Below, piece by piece: positions 38,396 to 49,200 of a stretch of 64,000 nucleotides of DNA. Position numbers and translations under genes: made by a program. The stretch spans positions 48,604 through 112,603 of the forward strand of contig JBBHKE010002500.1 of NCBI GenBank assembly GCA_037447655.1, given 5' to 3'. Position 1 is the first letter of the stretch. Each line of letters begins with the position of its first letter. The stretch is from Zygnema cylindricum (lineage: Eukaryota; Streptophyta; Zygnematophyceae; Zygnematales; Zygnemataceae). Below the pieces are notes generated by a model, which ran no database searches, was not told where the DNA came from, and saw only the letters and a list, made by a program, of their open reading frames with translations.

Positions 38396-38947
38396 TGTTA
38401 GATTTCCGCAAAATCCGGGATTCGGCATGTCCCACACTTGGGAAAATTGAGCCGGCCAGGGCTCGAACCTGGGACCTTTGACTTAAGCTGTTAAAGCACT
38501 AACCATTGTGCCACCAGCTAACGATCGTGCCACCAACTCGATGTAGAGCCTGTGGAGTCCGTACCCATTTATTTAGAGCGGCTTTGAGTATGGTATTACC
38601 ATATTCTACCCCGTATTGAACAGACATCCACATCCCAATCCAACACCCTCCCTCACGGGGAGGCCGGTCAATCCATCCGCAATCCCGTTGGCTTTAATAC
38701 CATGTTAGATTTCTGCGAAAGCCGCCGGCCAAGGCTCGAAAAGGCTCGAACCTGGGACCTAGGACCTGGGACCTTTGACTTAAGCTGTCAACGCACTAAC
38801 CACTCTGCCACCACCTCGATGTAGCACTGTGGCACCAGCTCGATATAAAGCCTGTCGGGTTTGTACCCATTTATTTCAGACGGCTTCGAGTGTGGTATTA
38901 CCATATTCTACCCCGTATTGAACCGGCATCCATGTGCCAATCCAACA
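38396..38947 (-). mobile_element. TRIM retroelement with tRNA-like LTRs (unit 2 copy)
   Basis: LTRs at 38,396-38,645 and 38,703-38,947, TG...CA ends, 57-bp internal region, 5-bp duplication CAACC on both sides. On the minus strand the internal region begins TGGTATTAAAGCC (primer-binding site, decayed) and ends CCGTGAGGGAGGG. In the left LTR the minus strand carries A box TGGCACAATGG (38,513-38,503) and B box GGTTCGAGCC (38,469-38,460), with starts 44 nt apart as in a tRNA gene. Same insertion as in unit 0, so older than the duplication. Confidence 0.8.
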
Positions 38948-39347
38948 CAACCAAAATTTTGCACCCAAATTTCTTGCATTTCGCGAGTTATTTAGAAACG
39001 TGGAAAAGAAAACACAATCATTTGGTTTGGACATGTATCCATCAATTCGCGACCCTTAGAAAAATGTGGTTAAGGAATTTATGATAGCCACAAGAGCACA
39101 AAAATGATAGTCACATGAAATTCTAAAATTGATATTCGCCAACTACTACACGGACCATTGCTACTAGAGAGTGATTTTCTGACCCAAAATCATAAATCAG
39201 TGTATAACCATTATTTTAGTTTAGCCCATATTATGCCACGTTGCGATACGGAGTTCAATGCTATTCATTGACACTAACGAAAGTTGATGAAACGTAATAT
39301 GTGTTGGATCTTCAAATAAATTACCACAAAATAGATTCATAAAAAAC

Positions 39348-40129
39348 CATAGTTGTTCAAACCGCATTTTACGCACGATTGAAACGCACAAATCATACGT
39401 AAGTTACTCATTGAACTGAAAAAATCGTTAATGATTTTGTATCCTTACTATTTCGTACATGTTAAAAAAAAAAATGTACATGTAGTGCAGTTTGTACATT
39501 TCCTGTTAAATGAGTGCTAAATAATTGTTTGTATTTAAATTATTATCACACCTCATGAGTTCATCGGAATTGTCACATGAACTGGATATGGACGATTGAC
39601 AAGCATGATAACATGTTGACCCGTAGGGCCAAGTTCAAATCGTGGTTACCGTCAGCTTTTTGTCAGAGTTATATTTTCTTTGTGTATATTTTCTGTGTGT
39701 CTGAGACTATCTGACAGCCATGGCCTTCTCTCCCTTTCTCTCCCTTCTCTCCCTGTGGTCTTCTCTCCTTGTCTCTCAAAAAGCATACGACTGCAAAAAA
39801 ACAAAGTAGAGAAAATGTATATATATAGAAGAAGATCGTACAGATTTCAAACTTACCGCGTGCAAATGGTGCAACACTGCAACGTCTCTTTACGTAAAAG
39901 TCCGTGCATTTTCGGTAAAATTCCGTACATTTCCGTAAAATTCTTGTTCAGTTTACCGAAGAGAAGGTACTAAGAAGTGCAACGTACCTTTTGGTCAAAG
40001 TCCGTACATTTCCTATAAATTTTCTGTTCAGTTTGCCGGACAGAAAGTACTCAGCGTTTTTTTGCAATTTTTTCAAAAGTCACGAATTATACGTAAAAAT
40101 CGGAAAAAAGGAAAAAATCGCAACAACAG
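39348..40129. mobile_element. 782-bp insertion with 10-bp target duplication (Mutator-like?)
   Basis: CATAAAAAAC flanks both sides (39,338-39,347 and 40,130-40,139); unit 0 has one near-copy (about 4,527). The ends are weakly inverted: CATAGTTGTTC versus GCAACAACAG. Duplication length points to a Mutator-type element. It carries a segment (about 39,700-39,810, CAGCCATGGCCTTCTCTC) that recurs inverted at 52,223-52,355. No transposase was seen. Confidence 0.65.
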
Positions 40130-40585
40130 CATAAAAAACAGAAAACACACACAACGGAAGCTCATAAACATCAAGAGGATAATCGGCCAAAAAGATTTAT
40201 AAGTGTTTCCAAAGCCTCTTTACATCATCTCTCTCTCTCTCTCCTTTTCTATCTTTAAAGTAATCACTATTCAAAAAGATTAACTTCTGCAGCGGTATAC
40301 TGCACCCTATATTTCTTCTCTAACTAGCTTACAAGGCTAACAAACAATGGTAGCATGGCGGCAAACTCCTGTCTCATTCCTGGCAGAAAACACTGAAATG
40401 AAGCTTCCACGAAGGAAGCATACACGCCTTCTCCTTTGAAACGCAAAACTCCAAAAGAGAAGTTTAGTACGTGTGTTGTGTACGCATGAAATGAAAACAC
40501 TTGCACACGGAATAATACACCTGCAAACTGAAACAAAAGTGACACGAAAAGAAATAGTACATTTCGTTCGCGGACTCCTCAAATA

Positions 40586-40800
40586 CACCGTGAATCGTTA
40601 TTAGTGTTAAAAATATTTTCGCCACTGAAAACATATTTTCTCCGTACACGTTTGTCCGATTTTCAATTTGAGACTGCCTATCGGAAGATGAGAATCTTAC
40701 CTTTCAATCACAACCGTCGGATCGACAATTCGACTAGTGTGTACGGAGAAAAGATGTTTTAAGAGACGAAAAAAACATTAACACTAATAGCGATTCACGG
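40586..40800. mobile_element. CACCGTG-family MITE, 215 bp (unit 2)
   Basis: Left CACCGTGAATCGTTATTAG, right CTAATAGCGATTCACGG; the closing TG is missing before TA. Core subtype with GTACGGAGAAAAGATG, as in 11,041-11,258. It occupies the TA used by a different core in unit 0. Confidence 0.7.
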
Positions 40801-41493
40801 TAGTGCCATTAAATAACATCACACATTTCGAACGATGACGTGACACACAACTCACACAAATAAATGTGGGTATGCCGCTTTGCGATATATTGGCGATTCG
40901 GCAATATCCCAACAATATGTTACAAGGAAAAGGAAATCTTCTTGTAGGATGGTAACTTTTATAGGAAAAGGAGTTTACATGACATATAAATTTCGGCTTT
41001 TGTACCCGCGCCAATGGCAACAAGTGTAAAGAGATCAAGAAGATTATAGGGAAACTGGCATCAACAATACTCATTTAATGCATAGTGACGACGTCAATTT
41101 CTGTTTTAAATAGTATTTTCAGCATTAAGTACTTTACCGTTTATCTTCTTTTGTTTCTTGTGTTTCTATTACCAAAGCTGATTTATCAAGAAAGCTTTAT
41201 GTGTGCTCTATCTATTCTGTTTTTAAGTACACAGAATTTAGTGTGGCTAGTCAATCCATGCTTTTCTCCTCGGATGTTGTTAATTTTGTAACCTATGTGA
41301 GTGGTCTGAAGTTAATCATATCCCGATTGGAATACCTTATCATTTTACTTATGTATTTCCCTGATAATGGCATTACTCAATGTTAAGCTGAACACTGGTT
41401 GTTTCTTGAGCCACTATTCAATATTACTACATTCTTATTTTGTGCCTAAGTGGAAGTAGTTCTGGGTTGGGATCCCTTTTTACTTTTTTAAAG

Positions 41494-41711
41494 GGAAAAC
41501 TTGCGGACTTCGGTTTGCTGAAGGACAACCCAGACCACTTGATTGACGTTGCCAATGAAGCCGAAGTTACGGGAGCTCAAAGCTACATAAAGATGAATTC
41601 GAGGCAACACATTGACTTTTCTGGGAAAACCAAAATTGCAGGAACTCCAGGATACATGGATCCTGCTTATTTGAAAACATCCCAAGTCACTACAATAAGC
41701 GATGTGTACAG
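41494..41711 (+). CDS. Unit 2 exon 8, activation segment
   Basis: 218 bp, from LADFGL through GTPGYMDPAYLKTSQVTTIS to SDVY. The stretch between DFG and GTPGY is about 40 residues, roughly twice the usual length in plant receptor kinases. The acceptor is AAAG rather than the TACAG of unit 0, a possibly weaker site. The unit 0 counterpart is 1 bp shorter and frameshifted. Confidence 0.8.
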
Positions 41712-41930
41712 GTGCAAAACCCTGTCCTTTGTAAGACTTCTAGTGGTGATTTCAAATGGCAGCAACAGATATTTTGAAGCATGTGTGGCATGTGCGACGA
41801 GTTTTTCCTCAATACTGAAGGAATGCTTAGCAGGAAATCCGAGTGATTCTTGGTAACTTTTGTTTGATGGATAGAGTTTTAAGAGATGCTTTTCTAAATG
41901 GACTCTTTTTGGTGTGTGCGTGAAGTGAAG

Positions 41931-42021
41931 CTTTGGTGTGGTCCTCTTTGAGGTTATCACCGGAAGGAGAGCGCTTCTGAAGGACGACTCGGCTCCAGAA
42001 GACGATCCCACTTTGGAGTAA
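41931..42021 (+). pseudogene. Unit 2 exon 9, C-lobe exon with lost donor
   Basis: Continues SFGVVLFEVITGRRALLKDD and SAPEDDPTLE, then TAA at 42,019. Unit 0 continues to a GTGAGC donor at 6,433; in unit 2 everything after CACTTTGGA is replaced by transposon-derived sequence up to 43,327. The only nearby GT (GA|GTAAAC, 42,017) is out of phase with the last exon. Confidence 0.7.
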
Positions 42022-42037
42022 ACTTCATAGTTGAAAC

Positions 42038-42343
42038 CATAGTTCAAAAGTAGGTGAAAGTAGGCCCATACAATATGCCTATTGTATGCAAAACATACAA
42101 TATGACCTTAAGACCCATACTTTATTTGGACCTATTTGGACCAATTAAAACATTCGGACCAAAAATTGGACCAATTAAAACATTCGAACCAAAAATTTTT
42201 ATTTACACCGTCAGATTCTGACGATCGAACGGTCGCTGATCAAAGTAGCGATCTAAGAAGATCACATGAAAAGCCCATAACACAACTTAAGATAAAGGCG
42301 CCGACCATTGGCCTGCCATAAAAACGCCTACTTTTGAACTATG
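42038..42343. mobile_element. hAT-type MITE, 306 bp
   Basis: 17-bp perfect inverted ends CATAGTTCAAAAGTAGG and an exact 8-bp target duplication GTTGAAAC (42,030-42,037 and 42,344-42,351), the hallmark of hAT elements. No coding capacity. Confidence 0.85.
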
Positions 42344-42435
42344 GTTGAAACAACTCTATCACATAAATTAGCGTTCATTACTCTAATTGTTTTTTTTTAG
42401 TTTTTGTACTCTAATTTTTTCATTACTATAATTAC

Positions 42436-43327
42436 TAGTGTTGTGTATGGTAAAAAACTTATCGTGATAACACCGATACCGATAGTTATCGGTTATCGAA
42501 CGGTCAAAGATTCTGATATATCGGTCTGGGACCAACAAATTCCATATCGGCGATAACTTAAAAAATATGTAGTATGCATACAATAGTACTTTATAACATA
42601 CTGTATTATTTTATTGATTTTATATAGCGTGGCATGCCACGTATAAAAATCTGTTCCGTTACCTTTTAACTGCAATTTATTACGGATAGCACAGCATATA
42701 AACGTTGGCCGGTTAACTGAACAAAACTTTTACGGCGACGTACGTAATTTGACTAAAAAACTGGTGAACATGGAACTGGAAAAGGACGGCGGACACAAAA
42801 GTACAACGGACGCAAAATAACATTCTGCGCGTCGTCGGAATCGAACGGACGACTTGGAATGAGAAAACACGAGCGGACGGGCCAGCGTGAGCGCCGGCAT
42901 CCCGGAATGGCTCTTTTGGCAGCTTATGCCAAAAAAGTCGATAGATTGACACGTGGCATGACCCCGTGGATCTCAGGAATAAAAGGACAAAGCCATGGCG
43001 TCGGATGTGAAAGGTACATCGTTTTGAGTGGATCCGTATCACAACCGTACAGATCTCATGGGGGCTAATGTGCTTTTTGTGTTTGTACACGTCCGGGGAA
43101 TAAGACGTACAGTTGAGTGTACATGCCGTACAATTATCTGTACGGCCTGTACAGTTATCGCCGATAGTTATCGTTATCGGCATTATCGCCGATAAGTACC
43201 CGATATTATCGGCTAGTTATCGGCGATAAGACCGATGTCGATATATCGTACCAATATATCGATTATCGGATACCCGAAAAAAGGCCCATATCGGTTATCG
43301 GCAAATCCTTACCGATACACAACACTA
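42436..43327. mobile_element. TIR element with TATCGG subterminal repeats, 892 bp
   Basis: Left TAGTGTTGTGTATGGTAA, right TTACCGATACACAACACTA (one extra base). Both subterminal zones carry many CCGATA/TATCGG motifs, as expected of transposase-binding repeats. The end sequence suggests hAT, but no clean 8-bp duplication is seen. A degenerate relative may lie at about 56,690-56,860. Confidence 0.7.
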
Positions 43328-43337
43328 GTAAAGGGAC

Positions 43338-43353
43338 ATGTATACATGTATGG

Positions 43354-43386
<33 letters not shown>

Positions 43387-43425
43387 CATATGTATGTATA
43401 TATACATGTATGCATTTGTATATAT
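43338..43425. repeat. TATG/TATA microsatellite (unit 2)
   Basis: Counterpart of 6,722-6,815 and 8,690-8,745; immediately follows the TIR element. Confidence 0.7.
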
Positions 43426-43774
43426 GCATTTGGGTTCAAAGTAACTTCGTTCTAAAAATAAATATAGAAAATTCTGGTTTGTGTACACGTTCCCACAGTC
43501 GATGTTTCAATTTTCAGAACATACCAATAATGGTCATTAAAATCCCATGATGTTACCCAAGAAAGGCTCAGATTTCAGAATAAAAAGAAATAGATGCCTC
43601 TTTTAGCTTCTGTTTCAAATACGGGTAAATCCTATGAAAGTTCCCCAAAAATAGATAAATTTTCATGAAACAAAATGTTAGATGTTAACTTTGAGGGCAA
43701 CATGATGAATATTACTTTATAACCGAATTTAGACTGTGATTATTAAAACAAATCAATTTGCCAATTGTGCACTA

Positions 43775-44254
43775 CACCGTGAATCGTAATTAGCGTGATT
43801 AACGTTAATTCCGTCACCCTGAATTTTGACCCTAAAAGCTTAAATAGAGTAAATAACTCTAAACTTTTCTTTTCATTATTTAAGGTACTTTTGAATTTTG
43901 CGTTAACAACTCTAATATAGTGCCATTTTAAATAGTGTGGCGTTCGGTCGTTGTCTGACCGTGCAAAACTGTACTTTATTAAGTGAAAACGTACAAAAAA
44001 ATATTTAACACGCTGCGTTTTCACAAACCGCCTACTGCAAACATCATAATGACGCTAAAATGTACGTTTTGTCAGATTCTGTACGTGTACCTAATTTACT
44101 GTAAAGATATTCAGCGCGGATAGCTATTACGGAAATAAACCCAAATTAGAGTTATTGATAAAGTAGAGTAATTTTTTTTTTTGAGAAAACGAAAAAACCC
44201 AGATTAGAGTTAATAACACTAATTATTTCTTAACGCTAATTACGATTCACGGTG
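43775..44254. mobile_element. CACCGTG-family MITE, 480 bp
   Basis: Left CACCGTGAATCGTAATTAG, right CTAATTACGATTCACGGTG, flanked by TA. Unit 0 (about 7,157) and block B (about 9,028) have empty sites, so the target duplication is TA. Long subtype; its core repeats AACTCTAAT and TTAGAG motifs. Confidence 0.85.
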
Positions 44255-44860
44255 TAGTCAGTTTTGCAATATAATACATACACTTTCGCTTTGGGTAAAC
44301 AAACGACTCTAATAATGTTTATGAAATCTCTGAGCGAATCTAGACCGTTTGATTAGGCCAAACTTAACCATGGTAGCTTTTAAATTGTTTAAAATATCCT
44401 TTGTCATGCTGTAAACAGTGTTTTTATGCATACTGTTCATGATCGCCCTGCTTTCCATAAAAAACAGGAGAGTTTTGGCGTTTAGCTGTCCAAATCGGTC
44501 CATTTCCAAGGTTTGTAACTTAGTCGGCTGTATGGCAAAATTCTGCTTTTTTTGCCAAAACATACAGCAAACAAATCCAGATACTTTTGTACAAATTTTT
44601 AGAAGAATGTTTATGAAACCACGATTTTTTAAATATCCATCATGACTCAGCTGGAACAAATGTATGGATTCTAACTCTATGGTATGACTGCCAAATGTGG
44701 GAACAAATGGAGTTCTGCATTCGCGAGATATTCTTACCCGAATAATTCCCAAATGGTGATTATTCTTAAAATATGCGGTGACTATGGTATCATGCAAATG
44801 GATGCGAATGGGTTCAAATATTTACTAACAAAATGAGGGAAACATGAATGTTTGGTACAG

Positions 44861-45181
44861 ATTCAACCTCATCTGAAACACATCGAATCGATTGTCGATC
44901 CTAAAATGGGTGGAAATTACCATAAACAGGCTCTAAGGAAACTCACGCGATTGGGTGTTATTTGCACTGAGAAGGATCCAGAATCCCGGCCAACCATGGA
45001 GGAAGTTGCCCAACTTTTGGCACAAATAAAGAATACTTTGTTAGACAAACATGCCATAGATTTGAATGACAACGATGAAAGGGAGACTGCCGATACTTCC
45101 CCGATACGGTTTCCCATAACTGGAGGGTCGTCTGATTCCAATTTCATTGTGCCCATATCTCAGACCATTGGGCCCCGGTAG
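44861..45181 (+). CDS. Unit 2 exon 10, kinase C-terminus
   Basis: 321 bp: IQPHLKHIESIVDPKMGGNY, then CTEKDPESRPTMEEVAQLL (subdomain XI Arg present), an acidic tail and PISQTIGPR before TAG. Four copies of this exon exist in the window; this one and 7,674-7,994 are open, 11,332 and 22,387 are broken. Confidence 0.85.
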   Translation: MQPHLKHIESIVDPKMGGNYHKQALRKLTRLGVICTEKDPESRPTMEEVAQLLAQIKNTLLDKHAIDLNDNDERETADTSPIRFPITGGSSDSNFIVPISQTIGPR

Positions 45182-47190
45182 AATTTCTCCTCGTATGTTA
45201 ATATTGTTAACATAGTTTAGCCCCGTGAAATATCACATATCCCTCGCTTCTTCTCTCCCCCCCCTCCCTCTACAACTCCAATTCGGCCCTCTCCCACTAC
45301 GATTCGGGCCTCTCCTCCTTCCTCTCCCTCCTTCCGATTCTTCGCTAACTTATCAGCTCTCCGTACCTTTCTCTTCTTTTTTCTCCTTTCCTTTTGATTT
45401 CTTTCCGCAGTTGTCAACTTCTTTTGTTGACAAAGCCGTGAGAAATGCATAAGTTTTAGATGAAAAGGGATCGACTTTTTAAGGAATAGGACTAAATTGG
45501 TTTGAAAAAACTTGTTACAACTTTTTTACAGACTATTTAATTGATTGAGCTTGATGATGTAATACAAAGGCATGGAATTTATCATTGAGGAACATTAAGG
45601 AATAAAATAAGAATTCCTGGTTGAACAATGAAAAACTACAGTAGTTAGCAGATATTTTCCTTTTCAAGAGCTTGAAGATATTATAAAAAAAATTGACTGA
45701 TAATGTTGTAAAAAAACAAAATTTAGAGAAAGGAGAAATTAGATAGCCTGGGTGATTTGCCCTTGGAGAATGTTATGCCTGTTTCATACCCTTATTTAGA
45801 CCATGTAACGTCATCCAATTTTGGTAATATAATTTCTAAAATGAAATGTGTAAAAAGCTAGTTTCAAAAAAAAAATAACAAAAAATCTCAGCTCAAAAAC
45901 ACAAACGCCCAAACACTGTAAAATTGTATGTTATGAGATTTGTAGTGACCAATGTTAAAACTAGAATGTGGACTCAGTGGACCCAATTCAGGATATCTAA
46001 CATTGTTTTGAAAGACCTTAAGGTAGTTATACTCAGATTATTTGTGTGTTGTTGTATAGCGTAGTTTTCCTGCAATTATTATTATTTTTGTTTTATTTTG
46101 TTTTAGCCATGTAATCTGCGCCGCAGTGATGGGGAAATCATGGACTCAAAAGCCTATACTACATATATAAGAAAACAGGCAACTATAAATAAAAGGTTAT
46201 ATTTCGAGAGAAATCTCTAAATTTTTTTGTATGGGTGAGCTTGGAGCTTGTTGAATGAAGGGCCCGACTAGGATATAAAAAGGAAACAAAAAAGTGGCAC
46301 ATATAAAATAGGAAACGGTCACTTGTTATATTCTTGGACTATATTAAGTCTTACATGTAAACCCTTTCGTCTGAAGAAAAATATTAAGCATTTCTTGCAA
46401 TCAAATGCCCACAAGTTCAACTAATATGAAAGGTACCACTTTGCCAAACCACAAACCTCAAATTCTCATTATCAATGTTGAATGGCAAACGTCAATTTGT
46501 AATTGAATGGTGCCAATAGTTTTTTTGATATCAACTGTTTTTTTTGTGTAATTTATTCAAATGAAAGTCCAAATGTATTTTTTTTGTTCAACCAAGGGGC
46601 GTTTTGCTGTTCAATACAAAATACTTGTTTGTCTAGCAAAAGATGAAAGCTTTCTGGATATTTTTTTCAAAACCCACGGACTAGCCCTTGCCTTCGATCG
46701 CCATTTCGAGCCCTAGAACCCCCAAAATAGATGAGGATATGAGAACGAGGAAAAACTTTGGAAAAGTGGAAACACAATGGTAAAAGACGGAAGAAATGAA
46801 GACAATGGAAAAAACAGAAGACAATGGAAAAATAGAAATTTAGGCCTTTTAGGGCAATTTTGTTGGTTTTCTCTTTTTTGGTTTTTTTTTCTTTGCTTTT
46901 TTCTTTAGGACCAAAAAACTTGCTTTGGTTTGCCTGTCAAGGGGGCATCCACGCTAAAACATTACAGGTCAAGCTTTAAATTATAGTGTAGAGCCAAGAT
47001 ACAGCAGGCTTCACACGGACCGGAGAGAAACTTGACACGTCTTTTTTGGCCTTCTCGACTTCACTATCATTACTAAGACGCGAACTCGTTTTCTCCTTCA
47101 CTTACTTTTCCTTTTGAACTTATCGTATTTAAAGAGTTCTTATCGTATTTAAATAATTCAATGGAGCGATTCCTCGTAATTTGTACTTCA
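45182..47190. other. Downstream of unit 2; no gene seen
   Basis: 45,240-45,420 is a CT-rich segment also found after the other last exons (8,080-8,250; 11,700-11,900), probably 3' untranslated or flanking. 45,870-46,000 matches 12,830-12,950. From 46,000 to 47,190 I see AT-rich unique sequence without recognisable coding. Confidence 0.5.
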
Positions 47191-47594
47191 AACTGCTCTT
47201 AGGGTACGTCCCCATGTATTAAAGTATCTACTTTTCTCTGTCTTTTTGCCCTAAAATTCAGGGAACTTTGAAAAAAACTTTAACCGTACGAGAAAATTAT
47301 GTTTACCAAATTAAAGTATACGTCAATTCATACTTTGGATGTACGGCATGTTTGTCGTCATGTGAATGCATTTTGGCGTTTTCCCCTTTTCGACCCCTGG
47401 GCAAGAAAATCCAGCCCAAAAAAAAACTTAAACCAAAATCACCTCGAGGAGGTGATTTAGTTCAAGAACCGCCCAAACAGCGAATGAAAAATGACCCACG
47501 CACGCGCCACAAGAATGTGAAAATTTTAGGACGAGGGAGAGTCCTCGCTATTTTTCTCCGTGCTCGTCACGCGCATTGTACGGAAAAAAATCTG

Positions 47595-47941
47595 CAGGGG
47601 TCTCGGACCTCCACTTTCATTCATGGTGTCCTTTGCAAAATTTTGCGCCGTCGTCGCCTCTCCCCTCTCCCTCTCACACAATCGCTTTTATATCACACTA
47701 TGTAGAATGAGACACGACAATATTGGTATAAAATGAAAGATATTTTAAAAATATTATTTTTGACAATTTTTAGGTTTTTTTTTAATGGCAATTCGAGCGA
47801 TAAAAGTAGAAAAAACGAAATCGGAAAACCATGGCAGAAAGTTATTGAATCCGTGACGTCGACGTTGTGACAGGTGAGCGTGACGTCACAATATCACCAA
47901 ACCCTAAACATCTACGATTTCACAAAAATCTAGACGTCTAC
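47595..47941. repeat. Dispersed repeat, inverted partner of 55,035-55,420
   Basis: Shared blocks in inverse orientation include GGACCTCCACTTT, GTCGTCGCCTCTCCC, GTATAAAATGAAA and AAACCCTAAACATCTAC, plus TGACGTCA-type motifs. The partner interrupts a Copia RNase H reading frame, so this is a mobile family of unknown class. Confidence 0.6.
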
Positions 47942-48421
47942 CAGGGTATTGCCACTTTGTCGTACACATAAATTACTTCCGCGGACAAAAAAATCGCGTC
48001 ACGCTTCGCGAACCAACATTTCCTCGCAATCGACCAGCGTGCGACTCGAACAAATAAATACCGGTCGGCGCTCGCACCAAACCGAACCGACACAAAAGTA
48101 CAGTACCGAACGAAACAAAACATAACCAACGCGATCCGAGCAAAAATTTGACTGCACGATTTCGGCCGACGCCGATTCGCCCAATATCCTAAAATTGCGC
48201 TGTCAATGTAAGTATGTTGATTCGTAAATAGCGTGGCTCGATCGCGCGTGACGACGCTCATTTTTTTCATTTAATTTCAAATGATATTTTTACGCCGGTT
48301 CGTTTTATTATAAAAGTTTATTTCATTTCATGCGTTAGAATATTTCCGTACGAGACCTATAGTACAGTACTTTCAGTTTCAATAGGTTCGTTTCACTTTG
48401 CGTCTAAGTTCAATGTAACAC

Positions 48422-49200
48422 TTAGGGTGCGTCTCTATGTGCTTAAGTAAGGGTTTTTTTCTGTCGTTTTCCTGTAAAACTTAGAGCCGTACCGCGTAAG
48501 TTTCAACCGTACAATAAAATAGAAAAAAAGAGAAGTACATTTTGCGTCATCATCGGATTTAAAATGTACTACATCTTGTCGTCTTGTGTTCTTCGACCCA
48601 CTTCGACGACAAAAAACGTCATCTTCAACCTTATCTTTAAAATACAGGGCCGATGTGATTTAAAATTAAGGATTTTTTATAAACAAATAGGAACACGTAT
48701 TCGCACGTGTAACGTTTTGTTCAAAAAATTCAAACGATTTCAAGCGATGTGGAAGTGTACGCGATTCTCTATGTTTTGTCCGTTTTTGTTTAATACGACA
48801 AAGAGAAGTACACAGTTTGTTTTGTCCGTTTCCATCCGGTACGGATTTTTTTTTTGCAGGGGTCTCAAGGTTCCGATGCCATTTCACGTCGAGCCGACAA
48901 TAAACGCAAAGTCAAAACGCATCTTCTTCAACGGTGAAACGGCACAAGCTGGAGGGCGGTAGGTCTACAATGTCACGAAAAATCACGCGACGTCACAAGC
49001 AGTTACGAAAAATGACGTGGGTCATCACAGATTGTAGACGTTGACACCCGTCACGGGCATTGTCGACGTATACAGTCGTCACGCCCTAAGTGACGATTTC
49101 GTTTGGTACACATATGGACACCCGAAATCCAGGTCCGCCAGTCTGCGCTAAAAAACAAAAAAAAATCTCTAAGTTTGAAGTACATAGAGACGCACCCTTA
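48422..49200. mobile_element. TIR element (TTAGGGTGCGTCTC ends), about 780 bp
   Basis: Left TTAGGGTGCGTCTCTATGTG, right ACATAGAGACGCACCCTTA. A related, decayed, reversed copy is nested at 26,217-26,914. An isolated similar terminus is seen at about 47,199 (TTAGGGTACGTCCCCATG). No transposase. Confidence 0.65.

Larger units (their letters stand above)
28672..45181 (+). pseudogene. L-type lectin receptor-like kinase, unit 2 (full-span copy, probably inactive)
   Basis: Ten exons assemble with matching phases: 28,672-28,735; 30,490-31,230; 32,913-32,963; 35,143-35,243; 36,193-36,401; 36,905-37,040; 37,765-37,907; 41,494-41,711; 41,931 to about 42,018; 44,861-45,181. The encoded order is signal peptide, legume-lectin domain, Pro-rich hinge, transmembrane segment, then a complete Ser/Thr kinase with P-loop, WAVK lysine, HRDIKSDN, DFG, GTPGYMDPAY and RPTMEE motifs. 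The family acts at the plasma membrane, sensing extracellular ligands. Two lesions argue against function: the membrane exon is 101 bp where phase needs 102, and the donor after exon 8 has been replaced by transposon sequence, leaving an in-frame TAA at 42,019. All other exons read open, so inactivation may be recent. The intron-rich layout is unlike the usual single-exon LecRLKs of flowering plants. Confidence 0.8.
35889..45850. repeat. Segment paralogous to unit 0 (1-8,690)
   Basis: Near collinear with 1-8,690 in exons and introns, including the shared TRIM. Differences are discrete insertions: unit 0 has 1,660-2,680; unit 2 has 39,348-40,129, 42,038-43,327 and 43,775-44,254. These give usable empty sites. 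Confidence 0.85.

Noticed and set aside
38460-38520. True tRNA gene or free SINE
   Set aside because: A and B boxes fit, but acceptor-stem pairing is not evident and the segment recurs at fixed positions inside TG...CA repeats with a primer-binding site and 5-bp duplication.
44309-44797. 162-codon open frame on the minus strand in the last intron of unit 2
   Set aside because: It overlaps intron and MITE sequence, the sibling blocks do not keep it open, and no domain is recognisable.
47268-47705. 145-codon plus-strand frame
   Set aside because: It spans a dispersed repeat that recurs inverted at 55,035-55,420 without the frame; no domain.
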